Assembly (NCBI RefSeq): GCF_008638345.1
Contig: NZ_VTVA01000019.1
Coordinates: 1 to 64,000 of the forward strand
DNA: 64,000 nt
From: Pseudomonas saliphila
GTDB lineage: Bacteria > Pseudomonadota > Gammaproteobacteria > Pseudomonadales > Pseudomonadaceae
Reading direction: 5' to 3'
Positions within the stretch are counted from its first letter, which is position 1. Each line of letters opens with the position of its first letter. A model generated the notes under the pieces. It did no database searches. It was not told the DNA's origin and was given only the letters and a program-made list of their open reading frames with translations. A program made the translations under genes and the position numbers. This document shows positions 9,706-17,894 of this stretch, piece by piece.

Positions 9706-9722
9706 AATCGGCAACCCAGGAC

Positions 9723-11600
9723 TCAGGAAAAACTCGCTGTGGTCGCCCGCGTTCTGAACAGGCTGGTGTTGGTAACCAGAAACAGAGCTAGTACCCCCAG
9801 AGCAGCTACATTGGTCCAGAGCAACGGCATTAAACAGCCGAGTGCAGCTGCAGCCAGGAGTAAACGCCAGAGTGCATTGACCGGCTTGTGCAGGTAACCC
9901 ACCAGCGCGATTGCCATCATCCATACGGCACACGCCGCAAATACACAGGTCATCAAGATTTCATGCCATGCACCGATACCCAGCAGTGATGGGTTGAAGA
10001 CGATCATGATTGGCAGCACAAACCCGGTCAGGCTGATACGGAAAGACTCGATCCCGGCTTCGAACGGATCACAGCCGGCAATCCCTGCTGTCGTATAAGC
10101 CGCTAGGGCAACCGGGGGCGTAATCGGCGCGTAACAGCAATACATAAACACAAAGAAGTGCGCAACGATCAGCGGCACACCCATCTGAATCAAGAACGGA
10201 GCGGCAGTCACTGCCATGACAATGTAGGCCGCCGTCGGTGGCAGCCCCATTCCCAATACAATGGAAATGACCATGGCAAACAGCAGCGCAACAACCAGAT
10301 ACCCCTGGGAGGCATTCATCAGAATATCCGACAGCTTCAGACCCAAGCCGGTCATACCCAGCATACCGATGATGATACCAGCGGTAGCGCAAGCCACAGA
10401 CACTACCAACACCTTGCGCGGGGTCTCGATCAGCGCATCGAACAGGTTCCTCATGGGTACTTTGAGTTCGGGACGAAAGATGTTGTAGGCAACCGTGGTG
10501 ACCAGAATTATCAAGGTCGCAAACAATGCAGCGCGCAGGGGTGAGACGCGTAATACCGCCAACGAGAATACCAGTACGCCCAGTGGGATCAGCAGTCGTA
10601 GACTTTTCATCAAGGCATCGCGCTTGCCCGGAATTTCCTCTGGCGGCAGCGACTTCATGTTTCCCTTGCGCGCTTCATTTCCAACCACAAACATCAACGC
10701 CGCGTAGAACAGCAATGCAGGGATAAGCGCATGAGTGATGATGCTGCTGTACGGAACGCCCGTCATGTCCGCCATAACGAAAGCACCCGCGCCCATGATC
10801 GGCGGCATTAACGAAGCGCCAGAGGCACCCACAGCCTCGATAGCCGCAGCCGTCTTGGGCTTGTAGCCAACGCGCTTCATCAGCGGAATGGTAAAGGCGC
10901 CCGTGGTCGCTGCGTCAGATACCGGACTACCGGAGACCATACCCACTGTCGCGGTGGAAATAATACCTACTTTAGCCGGGCCTCCCTGATATTTGCCGGC
11001 AAGTGCATTGGCCAGGTTGATGAAGATGGCGCCAACCCCGCTTTTCTCCATGAAGGTGCCAAACAGAATGAACAGGAAAACATAGGTCGCAGCCACACCC
11101 AGAGGAACGCCATAGATGCCTTCTGTAGAGAAAAACATCTGCGTGACGATACGCTCCAGGTCGCGACCCGAATGACCAAAGGGCTCGGGCAGATATTGAC
11201 CGAAATAGCTGTATAGCAGCGAGAACACTGCCAATAGCGTCATCACCCAACCGACCGTACGGCGAGTAGCTTCCAGGAGCACGACAAGGGTGGTGGCGCC
11301 AATAATCAAATCCAGTGTGGTCGGATCACCGATACGGTAGATCAAATCGTCGAATGTGATGTACAGATAAGCACCACTAGTCGCGGCCGCCAGCACCAGA
11401 GGCACATCGATAAACAACGTGCGCTTGGAATCCTTGATCGCGGGAAAGAAAAGAAATACCAGCGTCAAAACGAAAGAGAGGTGAATGCTGCGTTGCAGCA
11501 AGGCGGTCATCAGGCCGTTGGTGGCGGTAAAGACCTGAAACCCAGTAAACAGCAACGAGATGGCGATAATCGCCAGTCCCAGCATTTTTTTATTAGTCAT
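9723..11600 (-). CDS. TRAP transporter permease, fused small (4TM) and large (12TM) subunits
   Basis: Inner-membrane part of a TAXI-type tripartite ATP-independent transporter, driven by an ion gradient and fed by a periplasmic binding protein. The 625-residue chain is almost wholly hydrophobic. It opens with about four DctQ-like helices and continues with DctM-like segments such as GVGAIFINLANALAGKYQGG, GMVSGSPVSDAATTGAFTIP, VGASGASLMPPIMGAGAFVM and GLPPTAAYIVMAVTAAPFLI. An AGAGGAAG ribosome site precedes the ATG. The TAXI receptor gene lies 75 bases upstream on the same strand. Fused permeases of this kind usually import organic acids or amino acids; the substrate here is unknown. Confidence 0.94.
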   Translation of the reverse strand: MTNKKMLGLAIIAISLLFTGFQVFTATNGLMTALLQRSIHLSFVLTLVFLFFPAIKDSKRTLFIDVPLVLAAATSGAYLYITFDDLIYRIGDPTTLDLIIGATTLVVLLEATRRTVGWVMTLLAVFSLLYSYFGQYLPEPFGHSGRDLERIVTQMFFSTEGIYGVPLGVAATYVFLFILFGTFMEKSGVGAIFINLANALAGKYQGGPAKVGIISTATVGMVSGSPVSDAATTGAFTIPLMKRVGYKPKTAAAIEAVGASGASLMPPIMGAGAFVMADMTGVPYSSIITHALIPALLFYAALMFVVGNEARKGNMKSLPPEEIPGKRDALMKSLRLLIPLGVLVFSLAVLRVSPLRAALFATLIILVTTVAYNIFRPELKVPMRNLFDALIETPRKVLVVSVACATAGIIIGMLGMTGLGLKLSDILMNASQGYLVVALLFAMVISIVLGMGLPPTAAYIVMAVTAAPFLIQMGVPLIVAHFFVFMYCCYAPITPPVALAAYTTAGIAGCDPFEAGIESFRISLTGFVLPIMIVFNPSLLGIGAWHEILMTCVFAACAVWMMAIALVGYLHKPVNALWRLLLAAAALGCLMPLLWTNVAALGVLALFLVTNTSLFRTRATTASFS

Positions 11601-11652
11601 AATGCTTCCTCTGACCGTATTCAGGCAGGCGTATCCGCCCGGAATCGGAGAT

Positions 11653-11671
11653 GGGAGGGCTACGCCCTCCC
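11653..11671 (-). promoter_or_regulatory. Hairpin between binding-protein and permease genes
   Basis: GGGAGGGC (11653-11660) and GCCCTCCC (11664-11671) form an 8-bp stem with a 3-base loop in the 75-base gap after the TAXI gene and before the TRAP permease. There is no T run on the transcribed strand. Such intercistronic hairpins often keep the binding-protein message more abundant than the permease message; that role is inferred. Confidence 0.6.
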
Positions 11672-11675
11672 GACA

Positions 11676-12647
11676 TCAGTTCAATAGACCGACTTCGCGG
11701 TAATATCGGGCAGCACCCGGATGCAGTGGCAACATGGTTTCTGCCGCGGCCTCTAGCGTGGTCTGCTTGAAGGCGTGGTTGATGTTTTCCAACTCCTCTT
11801 TGTGCTCGAACACGGTCTTGACGATCTGGTACGCATTTTCCTCGGAGAGATGTTCCCCCGAGACGACCAACGTCTGCACTGAAACGGTCTGAGTATCCTC
11901 AGGCACTCCCTTGTAGGTATCGCCCGGGATAACGGCCGTGTTAAGGAACGGATAGGTTTTCTGAATCGTGCTGGCTTGGGTGTCACTGAGCGACAACAGC
12001 CTGACAGGGTTAGTCATGGCGAGGCTCATGATAGCCGGCGCCGGATAATTCACGCCTAGAAATACAGCCTCGACAGTGCCGTCCTGCAGCGCCTCGACGC
12101 CTTCAGTAAAGGTCAGAAACTCAGGGCGGAAATCACGGTAAGTGATCCCAAGAGACTCCAACATCATGCGAGTCTTGACCTCGGTACCCGAGCCCGGCGC
12201 ACCCACAACAACCCGCTCCCCCCGGATATCCTCGATGTCGCTGATATCATTGTTCTTGAGGGTAACGATGTGGTGGGGCTGTTGGTACATGTTGAACAAG
12301 CCATACATCTCGACTTTCTTTCCCCGGAAGTGCTTGGACTTCTCGTAGTCGATATAGGCTTCATGAACAACGTCGGCGGAGGCCGTCGCCAGATCGGCCT
12401 GGCCCTTGCCGAGCATCTTGAGGTTTTCTACCGTGCCGCCAGTTGATTCTGCGACCATGGAAATGGTTGGAACATATTTGCTGACGACGTTCGCCATCGC
12501 ACCACCATAGGCATAGAAGACACCGGTGGTGCCTGCCGTTGCTACGGATAACTGGGACTGCTCGGCATACGCCGAAGTGACACCGGTTGCGCTCAGGGCG
12601 GATGAAATACCTACGAAAGCCAGCGCTCTCAGTTTTGTGATTGTCAT
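11676..12647 (-). CDS. TAXI-family TRAP transporter solute-binding receptor
   Basis: Periplasmic receptor of 323 residues that captures the substrate for the fused TRAP permease downstream. A Sec signal peptide runs to about residue 28 (ending TSAYA before EQSQL). The mature start SVATAGTTGVFYAYGG and the following ESTGGTVENLKMLGKGQADL are characteristic of the TAXI family. The frame stays open to 12833, but this ATG has a TTGGAG ribosome site and sits exactly before the signal peptide, so the upstream extension is not used. It is transcribed away from the OprD-like porin gene, so outer-membrane entry, periplasmic capture and inner-membrane transport are encoded side by side. Confidence 0.94.
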   Translation of the reverse strand: MTITKLRALAFVGISSALSATGVTSAYAEQSQLSVATAGTTGVFYAYGGAMANVVSKYVPTISMVAESTGGTVENLKMLGKGQADLATASADVVHEAYIDYEKSKHFRGKKVEMYGLFNMYQQPHHIVTLKNNDISDIEDIRGERVVVGAPGSGTEVKTRMMLESLGITYRDFRPEFLTFTEGVEALQDGTVEAVFLGVNYPAPAIMSLAMTNPVRLLSLSDTQASTIQKTYPFLNTAVIPGDTYKGVPEDTQTVSVQTLVVSGEHLSEENAYQIVKTVFEHKEELENINHAFKQTTLEAAAETMLPLHPGAARYYREVGLLN

Positions 12648-12889
12648 TCGAGACTCCAAGATCTTTTTTTTGTGTAGTCGCGTGTTCAGCAGACCGGTGT
12701 TGTCTTCACGCAGGCTGCGGAAATCCGATTTAGCGCGCTTTTGCATCTCCAGCACTGTCGCGCTGTGGCAACGGCCGTTGACCAGGACCCAATCATATCC
12801 AAACGCCAGAGCGGTGGTTTTACCAAAAATCATGATGGGATGAGTTATGTGAAAACTCGGAGCAGTTAGCCGTTAGTAGAGTTCACCCA

Positions 12890-12920
12890 CCGCGGCCAGC
12901 ACGAAGACGTGCAGCCGCGG
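12890..12920. promoter_or_regulatory. Dyad in the TAXI/OprD divergent promoter region
   Basis: CCGCGG (12890-12895) pairs with CCGCGG (12915-12920), and inside it GCACG (12899-12903) pairs with CGTGC (12908-12912), separated by a small internal loop. The dyad lies 24 bases before the porin ATG in the 296-base divergent gap. It could be an operator or a leader hairpin that affects porin translation. No clear ribosome-binding site or sigma70 hexamers were found in this gap. Confidence 0.45.
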
Positions 12921-12943
12921 TAACCGTGCAACTCTAATAACAA

Positions 12944-14212
12944 ATGGTGAACATCTTGACTTTTCGCATACTGATTTCTGCCGTTCCGCTCGCACTAGCA
13001 GCCACTTGCGCCAGTTGGTCGCCCCTTGCCAGCGCTGCATTTATCGAAGACAGCAAGGCCAACCTTGAGCTACGCAATATTTATTTGAATCGAGATTTCA
13101 GAGAAGGTGACGGCCAGTCCAAGCGTGAAGAATGGGCTCAGGGCTTTCTGCTGCAACTGCAATCAGGCTATACCGAAGGCACCGTAGGGTTCGGGGTAGA
13201 TGCTCTCGGGTTGCTCGGGGTCAAACTGGACTCCAGCCCTGACCGAGCTAATACCGGATTATTGCCGGTGCATGATGACGGTCGCGCTGCCGATGAGTTC
13301 GCCCATCTGGGTGTCACTGGTAAGATCCGCGTTTCGCAAACCGAGCTAAAGATCGGTACGCATATACCTGTTTTGCCGGTGATCAAACCGAACAATGGAC
13401 GAATCATACCGCAGACTTTTGACGGCGTGATGCTCACCTCCCGCGATATCGGCAACCTAGCGATCACTGCCGGCCAACTAAAGGAAACCAAACAGCGCAA
13501 CTCCTCCAATCGCGAGACCCTGCAGCTCAATAACAAGAACAGCCGATTCGTAGGTGGTGCAGAGGCGGACTATTTCAATCTGTTCGGGGTTGAAGCGCCG
13601 GTAACTGAGACGCTGAAACTAAGCTTTTTCAGCTCTGAACTGGACAATATTTATCGCCAGCATTTCGTGGGACTAAATTATGCGCGCCCGCTGGGTCTGG
13701 GCAAGGTGACCGCTGACATAAGGCTATCGGTCAGCGATGATTACGGCCGGAAGGTCGGAGGCGAAGTCGACAACCAGGCATTCAACGGCATGGCCTTTTA
13801 CGCGCAGGCTGGCCACAAATTTGGTCTGGGATGGCAGCGAATGCATGGTGATACCGGCTTTGCCTATATCAGCGGCACCGATCCCTATCTGGTTAACTTT
13901 TCCCAGATTAACGATTTCGCCAACCCCGGCGAGCGTTCCTGGCAGGCCCGTTATGATTACGATTTCGCCAATGCAGGGGTTCCAGGCCTTAGCTTCACAA
14001 CTCGCTACGTGCGAGGATCCAATGCCGAGATTATCAATTCAACGGCGAATGGAAAGGAATGGGAGCGCGACTCCGAGCTGCGCTATGCATTCCAGAGCAA
14101 GCCTCTGAAAAACCTGTATGTCCGGCTGCGTAACGCAAGCTATCGTTCGAACTTTGCTCGGGACGTTGACGAATTTCGGGTGGTCATCGGCTACACCTTA
14201 GCTCTTCGGTAA
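12944..14212 (+). CDS. OprD-family outer-membrane porin
   Basis: A 422-residue beta-barrel porin for a small organic substrate. A signal peptide runs to about residue 32 (PLASA before AFIEDSK). The start of the mature protein, SKANLELRNIYLNRDFREG, then REEWAQGFLLQLQSGYTEG and VGFGVDALGLLGVKLDSS, is the standard OprD beginning. RYDYDFANAGVPGLSFTTRY and the closing strand DEFRVVIGYTLALR are also typical. It is divergent from the TAXI gene and probably forms the outer-membrane door for the same substrate. The ribosome-binding site is weak, so the exact start is moderately sure. Confidence 0.94.
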   Translation: MVNILTFRILISAVPLALAATCASWSPLASAAFIEDSKANLELRNIYLNRDFREGDGQSKREEWAQGFLLQLQSGYTEGTVGFGVDALGLLGVKLDSSPDRANTGLLPVHDDGRAADEFAHLGVTGKIRVSQTELKIGTHIPVLPVIKPNNGRIIPQTFDGVMLTSRDIGNLAITAGQLKETKQRNSSNRETLQLNNKNSRFVGGAEADYFNLFGVEAPVTETLKLSFFSSELDNIYRQHFVGLNYARPLGLGKVTADIRLSVSDDYGRKVGGEVDNQAFNGMAFYAQAGHKFGLGWQRMHGDTGFAYISGTDPYLVNFSQINDFANPGERSWQARYDYDFANAGVPGLSFTTRYVRGSNAEIINSTANGKEWERDSELRYAFQSKPLKNLYVRLRNASYRSNFARDVDEFRVVIGYTLALR

Positions 14213-14220
14213 AATCACCC

Positions 14221-14242
14221 AGGGCGCCTTCACGGGCGCTCT
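14221..14242 (+). terminator. Possible terminator hairpin after the OprD gene
   Basis: AGGGCGCC (14221-14228) pairs with GGCGCTCT (14235-14242) through an 8-bp stem containing one G-T pair. Only a short TTT follows, so termination may be incomplete and the next gene may be partly co-transcribed. Confidence 0.45.
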
Positions 14243-14263
14243 GATGCTTTAGAAAGATAGGCG

Positions 14264-15340
14264 ATGAAAAACGAATCCTCCACACTGCTTAGTGCGCTGC
14301 CACGTTGGCTACAGTGGATAATCCTGATTGGCGGCGGCGCCCTGGCAGGCTATCTACTGCATTACATTGGACTGCCTGCGGCGCTGTTCCTCGGACCGAT
14401 GATTGTCGCCGTGAGCATGGGCGTAGCCGGGAGCAGCATCCATGTTCCCCGGCTGCTGTTCCGCTCCGGTCAGGGCATCGTCGGCTTGATGGTCGCCAAA
14501 TCCGTCACGCTGGGCGTGCTGTTGGCGATGGCCTCCGAATGGCACCTGATGCTGATCATGACCGTAGTGACGCTGGTCCTTAGCGCTGCGGTGGGGCTCG
14601 GCATGATCCGCTTCGGCGGTATTCCCGCCAGCGCCGCCGCCTGGGGCACAGCCCCCGGGGCTGCATCAGCCATGATTGCCATGGCAGAGGAAGACGGTGC
14701 AGACGGTCGATTGGTCGCCTGCATGCAGTATGTGCGGGTGGTGTGCGTGGTAATGCTTGGCGCCTGGATCAGTCATCTGGTCGTTGCGCCAGAGGCCATG
14801 CAGCCCGTCTCAGACGCCGCCGATGTTCCGCTGAGCCTGATCGGTCTGGCTGCCACCCTGCTGGTCGCCTTCATCGGTGCCTTGAGCGGCCGGTTCGTGC
14901 CATCCGGTGCCTTGCTGACGCCGGTGATTCTCGGTAGTGCCCTACAGCTGCTCGGCTGGCTGGACATCACCCTCACCGAGCCGATCCTCGCGCTGGCCTA
15001 TGGCGCCATCGGCAGCTATATCGGCCTGCGCTTCGACCGTGCCACGGTGCTGCGGGTCGCCAGGCTATTGCCGACCATCATCACCGCCAACCTGGCGTTG
15101 ATACTCCTGACCACCGGCCTCGCCTGGCCGATCAGCTGGGTGTTCTCCCGCGATTTTCTCTCGGTGTTTCTCGCTATTTCGCCCGGCGGTCTGGATGCCA
15201 TGGCGATCATCGCGGTGGAAACCGGCTCCGATGCCAGTTTCGTCGTCGCGCTGCAAACATTGAGACTGATTGGAGTGGTGCTCACCGGCAAGCTGTGCGC
15301 GCAGGCGCTGATTGTGCTGTCACGTCGATTGAACGCCTGA
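14264..15340 (+). CDS. AmoA/AbrB-family membrane protein
   Basis: An integral membrane protein of 358 residues, with about ten hydrophobic segments. The family is often mislabelled as ammonia monooxygenase or as the transcription factor AbrB. Family features are LGPMIVAVSMGVAG at about 43-56, the glycine-rich GIPASAAAWGTAPGAASAMIAMAEEDGAD at about 121-149 (loop with small residues and acidic patch), and the C-terminal repeat with SPGGLDAMAIIAVETGSD. The two halves look like an internal duplication. Function is not established. It lies 51 bases after the OprD gene on the same strand, so it may belong to the acid-uptake module. Confidence 0.85.
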   Translation: MKNESSTLLSALPRWLQWIILIGGGALAGYLLHYIGLPAALFLGPMIVAVSMGVAGSSIHVPRLLFRSGQGIVGLMVAKSVTLGVLLAMASEWHLMLIMTVVTLVLSAAVGLGMIRFGGIPASAAAWGTAPGAASAMIAMAEEDGADGRLVACMQYVRVVCVVMLGAWISHLVVAPEAMQPVSDAADVPLSLIGLAATLLVAFIGALSGRFVPSGALLTPVILGSALQLLGWLDITLTEPILALAYGAIGSYIGLRFDRATVLRVARLLPTIITANLALILLTTGLAWPISWVFSRDFLSVFLAISPGGLDAMAIIAVETGSDASFVVALQTLRLIGVVLTGKLCAQALIVLSRRLNA

Positions 15341-15385
15341 AGAGAAACGGGGCTTTCAGGTCAGGAGGGGGTTCGTGGCCACTTC

Positions 15386-15434
15386 TTGAGCCTGATCAAT
15401 GTCCGGCTCGGCCTGGGCCGTTATCCTGCGCGGC
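15386..15434 (+). promoter_or_regulatory. Probable Anr/Fnr-type box and class II promoter for trhP
   Basis: TTGAG-CCTG-ATCAA (15386-15399) matches the FNR/Anr consensus TTGAT-N4-ATCAA at nine of ten positions. With the box centre at -41.5, the -10 hexamer should begin near 15422, and TATCCT is found there at 15422-15427. The predicted start of transcription is near 15434, about 29 bases before the trhP ATG. The spacing fit is seen in the sequence; the regulation is inferred. Confidence 0.55.
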
Positions 15435-15462
15435 TTTCTTGTCTTGTACACAGGATCGCTTC

Positions 15463-16761
15463 ATGCCCCACGCTCCCGAACTCCTGGCTCCGGCCGGTAC
15501 CCTGAAAGCCATGCGTTATGCCTTTGCCTACGGCGCCGATGCGGTCTACGCCGGCCAACCCCGTTACAGCCTGCGCGTACGTGAAAACGACTTCCACAAC
15601 CCGGCGTTGATGGCTGAGGCGATTGCCGAAGCCCATGCGCAGGGTAAAAAATTCTATCTGGCCAGTAACATTGCGGCGCATAACAGCAAGGTCACCACCT
15701 ATCTCCGGGATCTGGAGGAAGTCGTGGCCATGGGACCGGACGCCGTGATCATGTCCGACCCGGGGTTGATCATGCTAGTGCGCGAGCGCTGGCCGGACTT
15801 GCCGGTGCATCTATCGGTCCAGGCGAATGCCACCAGTTGGGCCACCGTCAAGTTCTGGCAACAGCAGGGTCTGGAGCGGGTCATTCTGTCCCGCGAGCTA
15901 TCACTGGACGAACTGGAAGAAATTCGCCGCCAGTGCCCGGACATGGAACTGGAAGTCTTTGTCCATGGCGCGCTCTGTATTGCCTATTCCGGCCGCTGCC
16001 TGCTGTCTGGCTATTTCAATCACCGGGACGCCAATCAAGGCGCCTGTACCAATTCCTGTCGCTGGAAATACGACCTGCAACCGGCAACGGAGACTGCCGA
16101 AGGCAACGTCGAACCCGTGGTCAGGGAAGTCGCGGCCCAGCCGGTATATCTGCTCAACCAGAGTGACAAGCCAGACGAGCCCATGGCTATCGAGGAAGAT
16201 GAGCACGGCACCTACATCATGAACTCCAAGGATCTGCGCGCCGTCCAGCACGTCCAGCGGTTCGTTGATATGGGCATGCACTCGCTCAAGATTGAGGGCC
16301 GCACCAAGTCCCACTTCTATGTCGCGCGCACCGTGCAGACCTACCGCCGAGCGATCGACGATGCCGTCGCCGGCCGGCCCTTCAATCTGGATCTGATGGA
16401 TGACCTGGAAAGCCTGTCGAACCGTGGCTACACCGAAGGCTTTTACCGCCGCCACCCGCCGGGCGTCTATCAGAACTACGAACAGGGCGCCTCACGCATG
16501 GAGCGTCACCAGTTTGTCGGTGAGGTTCTGGAAGAGGACGACGACTGGCTGACCATCGCGGTGAAGAACCGCTTCAGCGTCGGCGATCGACTGGAGCTGA
16601 TGACGCCGCAGGGCAATTATCCGTTGGCTCTGGAAACGCTGCAGGATCGCCAGGGTCGCTCGCTGGAGGTCGCACCAGGTGACGGCCACGTGGTGCGCAT
16701 CCCGCGTCCCGCCGCGGCCAGTGCCAAAATGGGCCTGTTGTTGCGTTGCCTGAAAGATTGA
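15463..16761 (+). CDS. trhP: tRNA 5-hydroxyuridine modification protein TrhP (YegQ), U32 peptidase family
   Basis: A 432-residue U32-family protein. The E. coli homologue acts in oxygen-independent, prephenate-linked formation of 5-hydroxyuridine at tRNA position 34. The family signature is clear: ELLAPAGTLKAMRYAFAYGAD at the N-terminus, SVQANATSWATVKFW, FVHGALCIAYSGRCLLSGYF, and the cysteines in GACTNSCRWKYDL, expected ligands of an iron-sulfur cluster. A further C-terminal part (from about 340) forms a small barrel. The frame continues upstream to 15295, but this ATG gives the family start and has an ACAGGA site. An FNR-type box upstream fits anaerobic expression. Confidence 0.92.
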   Translation: MPHAPELLAPAGTLKAMRYAFAYGADAVYAGQPRYSLRVRENDFHNPALMAEAIAEAHAQGKKFYLASNIAAHNSKVTTYLRDLEEVVAMGPDAVIMSDPGLIMLVRERWPDLPVHLSVQANATSWATVKFWQQQGLERVILSRELSLDELEEIRRQCPDMELEVFVHGALCIAYSGRCLLSGYFNHRDANQGACTNSCRWKYDLQPATETAEGNVEPVVREVAAQPVYLLNQSDKPDEPMAIEEDEHGTYIMNSKDLRAVQHVQRFVDMGMHSLKIEGRTKSHFYVARTVQTYRRAIDDAVAGRPFNLDLMDDLESLSNRGYTEGFYRRHPPGVYQNYEQGASRMERHQFVGEVLEEDDDWLTIAVKNRFSVGDRLELMTPQGNYPLALETLQDRQGRSLEVAPGDGHVVRIPRPAAASAKMGLLLRCLKD

Positions 16762-16875
16762 TTGCATCACCTGCGGCTTTTTCATAGAGAGGGATGGAAT
16801 TTTTTCGGCATAATGCTGCCTTACAACGCAGCCGTGGGCGGACATCCAGCTTCGCCCGCCTGCGCTGGCTGAACA

Positions 16876-16898
16876 GGCCGCTCGCGGCCGGCATTTTT
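16876..16898 (+). terminator. Short hairpin with T run just before uppP
   Basis: GGCCG (16876-16880) and CGGCC (16885-16889) pair around CTCG, and five T follow at 16894-16898, immediately before the uppP ribosome site. It could end trhP readthrough or attenuate uppP. The stem is only 5 bp, so confidence is low. Confidence 0.35.
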
Positions 16899-16914
16899 CG
16901 GAGAGTAGATTTCT

Positions 16915-17712
16915 ATGGATTGGCTGCAGGTTATCGTTCTGGCGATCGTTCAGGGCGTCACTGAATTTCTTCCGGTATCCAGCTCGGCCCATTTGATTCT
17001 GGTGCCGGTCTTGACCGACTGGGCAGACCAGGGTCTGGCCTTTGATGTCGCCCTGCATCTGGGCAGCCTGTCTGCGGTAGTGATTTATTTCCGCCGGGAT
17101 ATCATCGGCATGACCACCAGCTGGACCCGTTCGCTGACTACCAGGCAACTGGATGCGGACGCCAAACTGGCGTGGGCAGTCATCCTCGGCACCATCCCCG
17201 TCGGCCTCGCGGGCCTGGCGTTCAAGGACACGATCGAGACCGTTCTAAGATCACCGGTATATATCGCAGCCGGCCTGATCGTGTTCGGCCTGCTCCTGAG
17301 CTGGGCGGACTGGCGACACAAGGGCGAGCGCACTGAGCATCAGATGAACTGGAAAGATGTCGCCGTCATTGGCCTCTTCCAGGCTGTGGCGCTGTTCCCA
17401 GGCACCTCACGTTCAGGCATCACCATGACTGCGGGCCTGCTGATGGGGCTAAGCCGTGAAGCCTCGGCGAGGTTCTCTTTTCTACTGTCGATACCGGTAA
17501 TCGTGCTTGCCTGCGGACTGGAAACCATCAATCTGATTCAGGCCGATGTTGTCGTCGACTGGCTGGCCATGGCGGGCGGCATCGTCGCATCCGGCGTCAG
17601 CGCCTACCTGTGCATTCATTTCTTCCTCGAGTTCATCAACCGCATCGGCATGCAGCCCTTTGTGATCTACCGGATTGTTCTGGGTGTAGCACTGCTCTGG
17701 ATCTTTTACTGA
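16915..17712 (+). CDS. uppP: Undecaprenyl-diphosphate phosphatase (BacA/UppP)
   Basis: Dephosphorylates undecaprenyl diphosphate to recycle the lipid carrier of peptidoglycan and other envelope polymers, and gives tolerance to bacitracin. The 265-residue membrane protein holds both family motifs: QGVTEFLPVSSSAHL at 13-27, with Glu17, and the PGTSRSGITMTAG loop at about 162-174 with its serine and arginine. The mid-chain FDVALHLGSLSAV is also typical. A GGAGAG ribosome site precedes the ATG. It is followed by a good terminator, so it is probably a single-gene unit. Confidence 0.97.
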   Translation: MDWLQVIVLAIVQGVTEFLPVSSSAHLILVPVLTDWADQGLAFDVALHLGSLSAVVIYFRRDIIGMTTSWTRSLTTRQLDADAKLAWAVILGTIPVGLAGLAFKDTIETVLRSPVYIAAGLIVFGLLLSWADWRHKGERTEHQMNWKDVAVIGLFQAVALFPGTSRSGITMTAGLLMGLSREASARFSFLLSIPVIVLACGLETINLIQADVVVDWLAMAGGIVASGVSAYLCIHFFLEFINRIGMQPFVIYRIVLGVALLWIFY

Positions 17713-17722
17713 TCAATGCCAC

Positions 17723-17757
17723 CCGGCGCAGCGCCTGCTGCGCCGGCAGTCTTTTTA
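17723..17757 (+). terminator. Intrinsic terminator of uppP
   Basis: A 9-bp stem, CCGGCGCAG (17723-17731) with CTGCGCCGG (17738-17746), is followed by CAGTC and a run of T at 17752-17756. It lies 10 bases after the uppP stop. Confidence 0.88.
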
Positions 17758-17849
17758 TTCACTACAGCACCTGACCTGTTACTGGCGACGTCAATGACCG
17801 GGATCAATAACCTGCTGGAAAACCCATGCTTTAATAGTGTCGAAGAGCC

Positions 17850-17863
17850 ATTATCCCGATAAT
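17850..17863. promoter_or_regulatory. Palindrome before the diguanylate cyclase gene
   Basis: ATTATC-CC-GATAAT is a perfect 6+6 palindrome 31 bases upstream of the ATG at 17895. It is AT-rich in a GC-rich context and well placed for a repressor or activator. No regulator could be assigned. Confidence 0.4.
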
Positions 17864-17894
17864 AGCTAACGACGACTAACCATGACTAATAACA

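Noticed and set aside
12766-12781. Possible sigma54 promoter (TGGCA...TTG) upstream of the TAXI gene
   Set aside because: It lies on the plus strand, and the spacing between GG and the expected GC is off by one base, leaving no GC at -12.
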